64,000 nucleotides of DNA from Neocallimastix lanati (nom. inval.) (lineage: Eukaryota; Neocallimastigomycota; Neocallimastigomycetes; Neocallimastigales; Neocallimastigaceae). Where the stretch lies: NCBI GenBank assembly GCA_016946835.1, contig JACVTC010000079.1, positions 1-64,000 on the forward strand. The letters run 5' to 3'. The translations under genes were made by a program, and so were the position numbers. Shown here piece after piece: positions 1 to 11,454 of this stretch (position 1 is the stretch's first letter; each line of letters starts with the position of its first letter). Below the pieces are notes generated by a model. It ran no database searches, had not been told where the DNA came from, and was given only the letters and a program-made list of their open reading frames with translations.

Positions 1-2
1 AA

Positions 3-65
3 ATTAAAGATATGGATTGGAAATTCAAAACAGATAAAAGCAAATGTAAATTTATTAATTATTGA
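3..65 (+). CDS. possible 3' end of an upstream gene
   Basis: The window opens inside a reading frame of 20 codons (IKDMDWKFKTDKSKCKFINY) that ends in TGA at 63-65. The residues (Lys, Asp, Trp, Cys) and codons look more like coding sequence than the AT-only DNA after it, so this may be the last exon of a gene starting before the window. It is too short to assign a family, and a chance open frame cannot be excluded. Confidence 0.3.
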   Translation: MKDMDWKFKTDKSKCKFINY

Positions 66-558
66 TATATATATATATAATAAAAATAATTATTTTAAAA
101 TGAAGTATATTTTCAAATAAAAAAATCGAGAAGAAATTTAATTAATAATATTAATTAACTATAAAATAATGAGAAATAAATTATTAGAAATATTATAATA
201 TTATATACATATTATATATATTAAATAGTACAATTTAATTATTTTATTTATTTTTTTTTTTTTTTTAAATAAAATTGAAAATTCATTTTAAAATAATCGA
301 AATTAATAAAACAGCACTAAAATAATTAATAATAATGAATGAAGGTGTATAATATAAATTAATTGAAATTATAGATAATTGCTAATTTTTATATAAATTT
401 ATTTAAACTGTTTAAAAATTATAAATAAATCATAAATATTTTAATATTATTTCGATATTCTAAATATTTTTATTTAACAGGAAATTATGTATTATAAGAG
501 TAATTAACATTAATTTAACAAAATAGTTTTATTAGTAATAATATAAATTTTTTATACC

Positions 559-589
<31 letters not shown>

Positions 590-634
590 TACTTACCTAT
601 TTATTTATTTATTTATATATTTATTTATTTATAG
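66..634. other. AT-rich stretch upstream of the plus-strand 7TM-RGS gene
   Basis: No clean exon is seen here. It should contain the first exon (TM1-TM2) of the receptor gene that follows. Around 483-550 one frame gives EIMYYKSN then stops, then KIVLLVII. This loosely resembles the TM1-TM2 region of the neighbouring paralogue (IIYYRKN and FCLIIP) but is interrupted by stop codons. A TAT trinucleotide run lies near 562-590. Confidence 0.35.
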
Positions 635-3028
635 ATAATTCGTGCACTAAAATTATGGTGCTTATGTATGAATAATAATATACATTTTTTATATTATAAA
701 ATACAATTTTAATATTAATATAAATTTTTCATTTTTTAATTTTTTTTTTTTTTTAAAAAATTCAGTTAATATGATTCTTAGTTACGTCATTTTTAGTTAT
801 GTTATTATGTATGTAAAATTTATTTTTATAAAAATATAATATGAATATGTATATTATATTATATTATATTATATTAATTTAATACATTTATTTATAAAAT
901 TTATATAATTATATACATATATTTAGTACGCTATCGAGATTTATAAGAATTTTTTATATTCAACGTTTAAGTATATTTAAATTAAAATTTAGTGAAAAGA
1001 AAAATAAAAATATACATGAAAAGGGTGAAAAAGTTTTAAAAAAGATAGAAAGTAAAATATCAAAAAATATCAAAAGCTTTCCAATTAAAAGTTCTGGTTC
1101 AGATAATATTGATAGTTTTTCAAATGAAGAAATTAAAATAGGAGACTTTAAAATATCTGATCCTAATCATTATTTTAATAAACTTAATAGTATAATTAAC
1201 AAGGTATTATTTTTAATAACAACATAATTAATTATAGTTATTTTATAAATTTATATTTAATTTTTATGATGTTATGTTATATATAATATAAATATTCAAA
1301 TTATTATTGTTATTGTTATTGTTATTGTTATTATTATTATTAAATTATAAATTATTTCATTTTATTAGAAAATTACTATATATTATGTTATTTTTCCTGT
1401 TACAGCTTTAATTATTTATTATGTGATACTTTCATTAAAAGATTGGGAAAATTTAAAGACTAGATGTATAAATGAAAGAATTAAAATGAGTGTACCGAAA
1501 TTAATTTTGAATTTAGTTGTAATTATTCATTCTATATATATGATATATCAAGCTTTTTATAAACAAAAATGGGATAAGGAATTACGAAAAGAATATGTAG
1601 CATTCGTGATCGTTATTATATTCTGTAAGCATGAATTTTTATTTTATTTTATTTTATATTTATTGATCTTTTATTCTTTTATAAAACTTCACTATTTATT
1701 TTGCTTTTGTTTTTTTCTTCAATATTTATTTATTATTAGTTTATTTTATTATATTTTATATTATATATATATATATATTTATTAATATACATTTTATTAA
1801 TAATTTAAATTTGAGTATCTTTTTTTTTTTTCAATCATTTATTAATTTATTTTTTCTAACTTTTAAAAATAGGTTCAATATTTATGTCATTAACAATGAA
1901 TTCAGTATTTGGTGATATAGTATTCAAATATAGAATCTATATATTCCAAATGATTACTATGACTGTTCATGTTATGTGTGTTATTGATCCATTAATTAAT
2001 ATATTTATTCATAGTAAAAAAAAACAAAAATTAGTAGTAAATATATATATATATATTAATTTTTTATTTTATTTATTATTATTATATAATTATATCATTA
2101 TATCAGAATTTTAAAATCATATTAATAACAATATTTTTATTAATTATAAATTTAAATATATTTCACTAAAAATTATTAGTTAACCGAAGAAGAATTTTTG
2201 CTACGATTAACAGATACTAATTTTAAAGAACAAGTCAAAGTATGAAATATTTATTATTTTAAAAATAACAATTATTATTATAATTAAATATTCATTAATA
2301 TTATATGCACAAATATAATATATTTTAATTCAATAAATAATTAAGGATATTACTACCCAAACATTTTGTATTGAAAATTTATTATTTTTTGAGGCACATT
2401 ATGATTTAATGAATATTATTATAAAATATTATAATAAAAAAAATGGAATACCAATACAAGAAAGTAAGAAAATTTTTTATTATTTGAATTACTACAATTT
2501 AAATAAAAATTTTTTTTAAATAATAATAAATATAATAAATTATTCTATATTAATATATATATGTATAAAATTTTATAAATAAATTTTAATTTTAAATATT
2601 ATATGAAGATGGGTATTCAAGTACAGATATATTACACAAAACTAAATTAAACCCAATATTATATGAACCATTTGATCCTATTTTTATACCCCAATTTGAG
2701 CAAATTTACAATTTGTATATTAAAGAAGATAGTATAGCATTAATTAATATTGAGAGTTCAACGGCTCATTCAATAGAAGATCAAATAATGAATGATAAAT
2801 ATTCATATTTAATGTTTTACGATGTAAGTTTAAAAATAAATAAATTTGTTAATAAATGAAATTGATAAAAAAAAAAGAAAAGAAAAGAAAAATTATTTGA
2901 AATATGTTAATTATTAAATCAATGTATTTATTTATATATAATAATTTCTGATTTAATGTATTTAATAGGCAGCACAAGAGGTAGGAAATCTTTTATACAG
3001 TAATGTATGTCCAAGAATGCGTTTATAA
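635..3028 (+). CDS. seven-transmembrane receptor with C-terminal RGS domain (5' exon not found)
   Basis: Membrane receptor-like protein expected to couple to a heterotrimeric G protein, with a built-in RGS domain that would speed GTP hydrolysis by the G-alpha subunit. Exons by eye: 635-665, 766-808, 927-1203, 1369-1624, 1873-2036, 2180-2239, 2346-2463, 2609-2823 and 2969-3028, all with GT-AG junctions. Together they give 407 residues plus stop. Exons 1-5 encode TM3 to TM7; the last four encode the RGS domain, with FCIENLLFFEAHYD (matching the RGS signature of Glu-Asn followed by an aromatic pair), QFEQIYNLYI, and a closing AAQEVGNLLYSNVCPRMRL. The paralogue at 3927-7319 has the same exon order, phases and similar exon lengths (31, 43/46, 277/199, 256/271, 164/167, 60/60, 60/57). 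The TM1-TM2 exon and start codon were not found, so the gene may be 5'-degenerate. The 7TM-RGS class is known from fungi (GprK type) and plants (AtRGS1). Confidence 0.75.
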
Positions 3029-3463
3029 AAAAAAAAAAAATTTTTCAATAAATTAATAAAAACTCTACACATCTACATATATCTTCAATAACAAACAAAA
3101 AAAAAAAAGATAAACAAAAATAATATATAAATAATATAAATATATATATAAATTAATAAATTAGTAAATAATTCTATTAATATTTGTTATTTATTTAATT
3201 AAATAATAATATTAACTAAAATTCTATTCATACCTTTCTTTTATTTAAAGTAAATAAAAATATATACTTTTATTTATTTAATTAAATTAATAGCATAGAC
3301 TAATACTATAAACATTTTTCGTTAATAATTTAAAATTAATAAATTATTAAATCATTAAAGATATTTTCTTATTTTTATTAAATCTTTGTTTATATTTATA
3401 TTATATAATTATTTATATCTAAATAATTATTTTCATAAAAATAAAATTAAATAAATAAATAAT

Positions 3464-3502
<39 letters not shown>

Positions 3503-3797
3503 ATTAAAAATAAAAATACATAAATTAAAATATCAAATCTCTATAAAAAAAAAAAAAAAATTTTTTTTTATATATTCTATTGTAAAATAAAGTATTGAGT
3601 TATTAAATGATTCCAATAATAAAGATAATAATATATACACATGTATTATACACATGTTTATAGATTATAAAATATATATATAATTCTATATTTTTAAATT
3701 AAGTCAATAAGTCATTCTTAATAAAAAAAATTAGAGAAATAATTTTGAGAGATTTAATATAAATTTCAATCATTATATTATTAATTGTTTAATTAGT

Positions 3798-3837
<40 letters not shown>

Positions 3838-3926
3838 TTTTTTTTTATTAATTTATTTTATTTTATATTTTTATTATTATTATTTTTATTTTTATTTATT
3901 TTTATCTTAATAATTAGTTTTAATAT
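3029..3926. other. intergenic region between tail-to-tail receptor genes
   Basis: Both flanking genes end here. It holds only AT-rich DNA, a poly-A run around 3470-3499 and a long poly-T run around 3801-3835. These could serve as 3' UTR and termination sequence for both genes. No open frame of note. Confidence 0.6.
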
Positions 3927-5543
3927 TTATTCGATTTTTGGATATATATTCATATACAAAATATTAATAACTTCTTCAATCGCCTAATTTAATAAATTTA
4001 ATATATATATATATATATAATAAAATAAAATAAGATAAATTCAATAAATTTATTTTTAATTTATATATAATATATAAATATTGTAGTAACATTATTATTT
4101 CATTAATAACAATAAATAATCTTATGTTACTTACAGATTGATACATATCATATGAATAATCTTCATTATCAATTCTATTTGATATAGTTGTTAGTGTACT
4201 TAATGATAATATAACAGGTGCAATTCCATCTTTATAAATATATAAATAATAAATTTGATCGAATAAAGGTTTGAATTTTGGATCAAACTCACAATTATAT
4301 AGTGTTAAACTTTTAATATATTTAAGTAAAGATTTTGAATTATTTATTGTTGCAGTATTGGATTTCTTTTTCATTGGATGTATTTCATTTTCTTTATCTT
4401 TTGTTGGAAATTTTAATAAATTTGAACTTTTTTCAATTTTTGATATATCGACAATATGGTTTTTATTTCCTTCATGATCCTCATTCATATTATTTTCACT
4501 ATGCTTAGATGTTATGGAAGTGAAATTCACAATTTCATTGCTTGCATGTGAAGTCCTATGACTTAATGGGGAATGAATACCATTCCTTGGTGATATAGGA
4601 CTACCTATATAACTAAAACTTGATCCTTCTCTTCGTAAATGTCCGGACCTTATCGATTGTCTTTCCAATGAGTATGAATTTTCCCTTTTAACTTCAGGTT
4701 TTTGGATTTGAAGTTCAGTAATATCAACAGTAAACTCATTACTTTTAGATTTAGGTGTACTATTATTATTACTATTACCATTACTATGATTACTTTTATT
4801 TAAACTATTATTTTCATCATTATCACTATTATTATTGTTATTATTATTATTTATATGATTTTGATTTTTATTTATTTCAGTATTATTCTTATTATTTTTG
4901 TTACTTAAATTAGTATCTTGATCAATAATCTTATCTTCATTTTCATTATATACTGCAAAAGATTTAATATCATCTTCAGATAGTATCGCACGTTTAACTG
5001 AAGTTTGAATCGCATTATTCTGACTTTCATTTTTTACTATTGAGTGTTTATTTAAAAGTAGATTTTCTGAGTTTGGACTATTACTATTTGATAATTTTTC
5101 CGAGGAATTTAAAAAAAAATTACCTTGCTTTACATTATAAGATGGTGATGGTGAATAAGTATTACTTGGATTATTATTTTGGATATAAATTTCTTTGATA
5201 GGACATGCAGAATTAAAATTGTCTATTATACTTGTTTTATCATCATTTATATCGAAATTGCTTTGATTATTAACAGTAGAATACTGATCAGTTTCCAATA
5301 CTGATTCTTTAGTAATATTATTTCCGAAAGAATTTTTTACTGTTTGACTATTTTCAATAATTTCACTTTTGTCTTCTTGCATATGATTTTCTGATTCATA
5401 TATTGAACTATTAACTATATTGTTATTATTGTACTTTTTACCCGATTTTAAATAGTATTCTTTAATATTTAACATTAAATCATAATAGGCTTCCCAAAAT
5501 AATACATTTTCTATACAGAAATTCTCCATGGCTTTTTCCTATA

Positions 5544-5592
<49 letters not shown>

Positions 5593-6156
5593 GAAATAAT
5601 ATCAGATTATATATTATATTAGAATAACAATTTAAAAGTTTTAAAAATTTGATATAATATGAAATTATATATATAATTAATAATAAAATTAATAATAAAA
5701 ACCTTTAACAATTCAAGAAAACTTTTGTTTTCTAATGATAAAATAAATTCATCAATCGATTTCTATAAATTGTAAAAATGAGTATAATATTTAAAATATA
5801 CAAAAATAATTGGTTATAACAAATTATGAATTAATAATTATTTAAAAAATAATAATAACAATAATAATGATTAATATATATATATATATATATTTTCATA
5901 CATAATCTTTGCTTTTTTTCTTTTCTTTTTCCTTTTTAATTTCAAGTAATGGTATTACAACTGTATTAAATTGAATAAAACAAAAAATTCCCATTAATAA
6001 TGATATTCCGATTAAGGTTGCTGAAGAGTAATTTGTATATATTCTTGAGAGTCCATATATAATAAGACCTATATTAAAAGATAAATTTTATAATTTATTT
6101 TTATAAAAAATATATATATATAATTATAATAAATAATTAATGAATATTTCAAATAT

Positions 6157-6191
<35 letters not shown>

Positions 6192-6533
6192 TATTTACCA
6201 GCACCAAGTAATGAAGTATTTATTAACATTTCTGTCCTTAAATTCCATCTTGATTTAAATTTTAGTTTTATAAGATTTATATGGGCAAATGGTAATATTA
6301 TTAAAATTAATGCACCAAAGAATGTAATTGGATAAAATAAAGATTCTGAAATATTAATACATTTTTCAAATATATTAATATGATCACCAGCATATATTAT
6401 TATAATTACTACCAATGTCACAATATTGATTGTACAATATGGAACGAAAAAAAACCATTTCAGCATTCCCTTTTATGGAAATTGTATTAATATATATATA
6501 TATATTACAATAATTAATCATTAATTCTTTTTT

Positions 6534-6564
<31 letters not shown>

Positions 6565-7319
6565 CGTTATATATATATATAATAAAATACCTTATCTATA
6601 ATTTTATTTAATTGCTTTATATAATTATTAGGATCTACAATATTTGTTTCTAAACCATAATCATTTCTAGAAAAAGAAGATAGTTCTACTAATTGGTCTC
6701 TGACTTTTGTACTATCTTGTTTTCCATATTTTAAACTAAACATACTCTTTTTTTTTAATAAAAGCATTCGAATTCCTCTATAGAGAGAACTGTAATTTAA
6801 ATAACAATTTTGGTTTATTAATATGTATTATACTCATTTGTAATGTATTATATAATATATATAGTACCATAAAATTGCACCAAAAGTTGTCAGTGTAATC
6901 ATCCAAATATCAACTTTTTTTTTATTAAGTAATAATTTATTATTTAATAGAGTATATTTATATTTTTTAAATTCATAAGTATTAAGTATAACATTAAGAT
7001 AACATTAATTAATTATCTATTTAATAAAGTATTGAGTTTATATCAAATAAATTTTTACCTAAACATGGACCTTCAAATTCTATGTTTATCTATTAAATGT
7101 ATAAAAAATATTTTAATAATAATTAAAAAAAAAAAGTTTATTATAGTTACTTACGGGGATAATTAAACAGAATAATAACCCACAAATTGAACATATAAAA
7201 GTTACTGAATTTTTTCTATAATATATTATATAATTTTTTCTTTCTGTGTAATATAATATTGTTGTAACAATAAAATATATTGCTATAATAACACTTGCAA
7301 TTAATTGTATATTTATCAT
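3927..7319 (-). CDS. seven-transmembrane receptor with RGS domain carrying a long Asn-rich insert
   Basis: Predicted 799-residue plasma-membrane receptor of the 7TM-RGS class. Exons on the minus strand: 7319-7155, 7089-7059, 6913-6868, 6789-6591, 6469-6199, 6068-5902, 5762-5703, 5538-4135 and 3983-3927. All junctions are GT-AG and in frame, and the start is the first ATG ahead of TM1. TM1-TM2 lie in exon 1 and TM3 (VDIWMITLTTFGAILC) in exons 2-4, followed by basic R..R loops. TM4-TM5 are in exon 5, and TM6-TM7 span exons 5-6, ending near residue 290. RGS: KSIDEFILSLENKSFLELLK (residues 294-313), then FCIENVLFWEAYYDLM (about 320-335), then FKPLFDQIYYLYIYKDGIAP, then the last exon AIEEVINILYMNIYPKIE. 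Between about residues 350 and 710 an Asn/Ser-rich segment splits the RGS fold. The plus-strand paralogue has an intron there instead. Ligand unknown; a role in sensing by zoospores would be inference. Confidence 0.8.
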
Positions 7320-9302
7320 TTCAAACTTAATATTTAAATATAATAATTAAAAAATAAAAATTATAATAATAGTAAAGGCTATTTATTTATTATAATAATT
7401 TTAATTTTAAAAAAATAATAAAATAAAATAATAAAGCAAAATATAATAATTAATAAAATATTATTAATTATTTATTGGTATATTATTTTTATTGTATGTT
7501 TTATTAGTATTTTCTTTTATCCATAAATATTATATGGAAATATTTAATATAGAGAATAGTAATCTTTATTATAATTTAATTCAACAATGAATATTATTCT
7601 TTATTAACATTATAAAATTTTAAATTTCATATTGTTAGTGACATAGAGCTTTGAGATATTATTATGTTATATAATACATATAAGTTTTATATTATAACTG
7701 ACATTATATATATCTTATTGTATATATTATAATATTACGAAGAAATAAAAGTATTAATAAAACTTCATGTATATTAAAAAAAAAAAATAGTAACAAAATA
7801 TTATTTAATAATTTTGAAGTTTTAATTAATTTGCCTTTTTTTTTATTTTATTTTATTTTATTTTATTTTATTTTATTTTATTTTATTTTATTTTATTTTA
7901 TTTTATTTTATTTTATTTTATACACTTGTACTTCTATATTATTATATTCTATATTTTTTATTTTTATTTTTATTTTATTTCAATTTATTTTATTTTATTT
8001 CAATTTATTTTATTTTATTTCATATTATTTTATTTTATTTTATTTTATTTTATTTTATTTTATTTTATTTTATTTTATTTTATTTTATTTTATTTTATTT
8101 TATTTTATTATTAATTATTATTATTATTTATTATGTTAAATTAATAATATTTTTATATACTATACAATATTTTAAAATAAAAAATTATATAATTATTAAT
8201 AAAACATAAAAAATATATAATAATGTAATTAAGTAATACTTTTAAATATATATTTTTGAAAATTTTCTTATTATTTGATTTTATTTATTTATATATATAT
8301 GAATCGAATTACATAATCATTTTACTAAAAATATAAATAATTAAATTTAGAGGGTTAATATTTACAAATACTAATAATTTATTACTTATTATTTTTATTA
8401 TTTTATATATGTTTAAATAATAAAATTATGATGGATATTGAAAAAATATACATATATTTATTTTTGAATAATATAAAGTTAAATTCAACATATATAATTC
8501 TCATGAAATTTATTTATATATTTAACTAAATTATTAAAAATGTATAAATAAAAAAAATTATATATAGTTTTAAAGCTAATTTGATACATAGTTAACACCC
8601 TGATATACATTTTAATATTTATATATTTTATTACCCATGGAAGTAAAAAAAAAAAAAAAAATTAAAATAAATATAAAACTAAATTAATTATAAAAAATTA
8701 TTTTCTTATAATGGATTTTTTATAATAAAAATCATAATTCATTTTATTCTATAATAAAAACTGTTTTATTCATAATATAAATTTAAAATATATAGAATAA
8801 TTATAATATACTAAAATATATAAATATTTTTTAAATATAAACTGAAACAGTAATTTGGAAAAATTTTTGAAACATACTATTTTAATTATTTATATAATTA
8901 TAAATTATTTATTTATTTAGTGTTTAGTATTAATTTTATTTAGTATTTAGTATTAATTTTATTTATTTATTATTTATTTATTTATTTATTATTTAATATT
9001 AATTTTATTTATTATTTATTTATTTAGTATTTAGAATTAATTTTATTTATTTATTTATTATTTATTTATTTATTTAATATACACGTTTTTTATTATTAAG
9101 GTTTAATTAATAAATAAAATATAACGTACATATTTCATATCATATTGTATTTAATATGTATTAATTAAATAAGAATTATATCAAATTTTAAAAATTTGAT
9201 ATAATTAGAGTAATATTTATTATTAAATAGTTCATATTATTATTTATTTTAATATCGAAACAAATTAGTATAAATTCATAAAAAAAAAAAAATAAAAATA
9301 AA
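7320..9302. other. intergenic region between divergent receptor and LSM3 genes
   Basis: The promoter-proximal DNA of both divergent genes must lie here, but no defined element is recognisable. The contents are a TTTTA microsatellite (7843-8107), imperfect TTTA-based repeats with TATTTAGTATTAATTTTA words (about 8920-9075), and AT-only DNA. The open frames across the microsatellite (Phe/Ile/Leu/Tyr only) are repeat artefacts. Confidence 0.6.
7843..8107. repeat. (TTTTA)n pentanucleotide microsatellite
   Basis: Two long runs of TTTTA units (about 7843-7920 and 7982-8107) are separated by an imperfect linker of the same composition with CAATTTATTTTA variants. Confidence 0.9.
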
Positions 9303-9738
9303 ATGGCAGATCAAGAACAACCAATTACAAATTCAGTTGAAGAACCTTTAGATTTAGTACGACTTTCATTGGATGAATGCATATATGTAAAAATGAGAGG
9401 AGATAGAGAATTGAAAGGAAGATTACATGTAAAAAAAAACAACTAAAATTTGATTTAATAATTTCAAATAATTTTAAAATTTAGTAATGAAAAATCGAAG
9501 TAACAATTTAAGAAAATAATAATAATAATTAATAAATAAAAATTAATTAATTATTTCAGTATTAATTTTAATTACATAATAATGAAAAAAAAATATTTAT
9601 TAATAAATTAAATTTAAAAATGATACTCAATTTTTATCAAATATTTTTTCATATATAAATTATTTTAATGTAATTTAAAAAATTTCAAATAATAAAGGCC
9701 TATGATCAGTAAGTATTATATAAATTAAAATATAATTA

Positions 9739-9772
<34 letters not shown>

Positions 9773-10226
9773 CTTTTTTCTTTATATATTAAATAGTTAT
9801 TTATTTTATATATGGAAAATATAAAGACATTTAAATATGGTATTAGGAGATGTCGAAGAAAATATTACAGTTGTGGAATTTAATGAAGAAACAAATGAAG
9901 AATATATAAGAGTATATATTTTTTATCAAGAAAATTAATTTAATTCCTTTTTAGTTTTTTGAAAGTATTAATTATTATTAAAATTTTTTTTTGTATAAAT
10001 AGAAAATTCAACGTGCCCATGATATGCTTTTTGTTCGTGGGGATGGTGTAATTTTGGTATGAAAAATTTAAAATATATTGTTTTCTTAATATAAATAACA
10101 AAAAATCTTTATTTATATGCTCATTCCTCTTTAATTATATTCATTTATTATCTTTTTTTTTATTATTACAATTTAAAAAAAAAAAAAAAAAATTTAAAAA
10201 AGGTATCACCCCCACGTAGAAATTAA
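9303..10226 (+). CDS. LSM3: LSm3, U6 snRNA-associated Sm-like protein
   Basis: Subunit of the heteroheptameric LSm rings: LSm2-8, which binds the 3' end of U6 snRNA in the nucleus, and LSm1-7, which acts in cytoplasmic mRNA decapping. Exons 9303-9428, 9698-9708, 9827-9911, 10003-10056 and 10203-10226 join to a 99-residue protein, the usual LSm3 length. It has [20 protein letters not shown] and [19 protein letters not shown] (Sm1 motif, with Asp-x-His-x-Asn-Met RNA-binding loop), then [16 protein letters not shown] (Sm2 motif with Arg-Gly-Asp). The second exon is only 11 nt (codes for AYD plus two bases of Gln). It is flanked by a good acceptor (AAAG) and a strong donor (GTAAGT), and leaving it out would break the frame and delete the YDQ of Sm1. 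The start ATG has A-rich context. The identification is very secure. Confidence 0.96.
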
Positions 10227-10288
10227 TTGACATTTATTTACAGAACATATTATTTCTTCTTTTCTTTCTTTTTTTTTTTTTTATTATA

Positions 10289-10319
<31 letters not shown>

Positions 10320-11178
10320 TGTAATAAGCAACAATATTTTACAATATAATTAATAAAATATTTTTAAGCACTCATATATAATACAAAATCAATTCAAAAA
10401 ATACCAATAGTATATTAAAATTTTCAAGAAAAATAATAATAATAATAAAAAAAAAAAAAAAAAAAAAAAGAAGTTTTTAAATAAAAATATGAAAAACTGC
10501 AAATACTAATAAATAATGAAAATATAATAACAGTAATGATAATAATTGAAAAGAACAGGAAAAATATATATATATATATATATATATTAATTATTTATTC
10601 AAAATAATTATTAATAATATTTAAATAAAGCTTTAATGTTTAATGTTATAACTTTAAAGTCTAATATTTTATTCTTTTAAATTTTTGATTCCTTAATTTA
10701 TTTATTTTTTTTTTAATTTATTAATTTTTTTTTTTTTTTTTTTACTGTAATGATAAAAGAATAAAGTTATTTTTGTTTATTAAAATATTTACATAATCAT
10801 TTTTTTTTTAAATACATTTATAAATTAATATTATATACAAAAAATATTATCAAAAATTTTATTAAATAAATTCAAAATTGCAAAAATAAAAAAAAAAAGT
10901 AATATATATAATAGTTATTATATAATATAATAATAGTTATTAAATAGTAACAAAAATAAAAATAAAAATAAAAATAAATTGATATAAAATTAAACGATAA
11001 AAAAAAATAATAATAATTTTAGATTATTATTACTTTTTCGGAAGGGAGGAATTTATAATATAAATATATATATATATATATATTATTATTATTATATATT
11101 ATATATTTATTTATTATTTAAACATATTATCATATATTAATTTATCAATATATATAATTTCCTCTTCATTTCTATTTT
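10227..11178. other. intergenic region, 3' sides of LSM3 and the minus-strand membrane protein
   Basis: Convergent 3' flanks. Only poly-T and poly-A tracts (for example 10300-10320, 10446-10469 and 10727-10743), TA dinucleotide runs near 10565-10587, and AT-rich filler. No gene-like frame. Confidence 0.6.
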
Positions 11179-11400
11179 TTAATTTTGTATTTTACTTATT
11201 TCTTTTGATATATCACTCTCTTCATAACGTTTGTTATTTAATTTTTTCATAGAGGCACTGTTTGTTGAATTTCTACCATTATTATAATGATATGAATTTT
11301 TCTTACTATGGATGTTAGATGAACTAGAATTGATAGTACTATTAGAATCACTTATATCCTGGAAAGCTACTTTATGTTTTTTTTGCAATGGATAGAATGA

Positions 11401-11454
<54 letters not shown>

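Noticed and set aside
7831-8139. Open frames of only Phe, Ile, Leu and Tyr
   Set aside because: They are translations of the TTTTA microsatellite and carry no gene-like composition.
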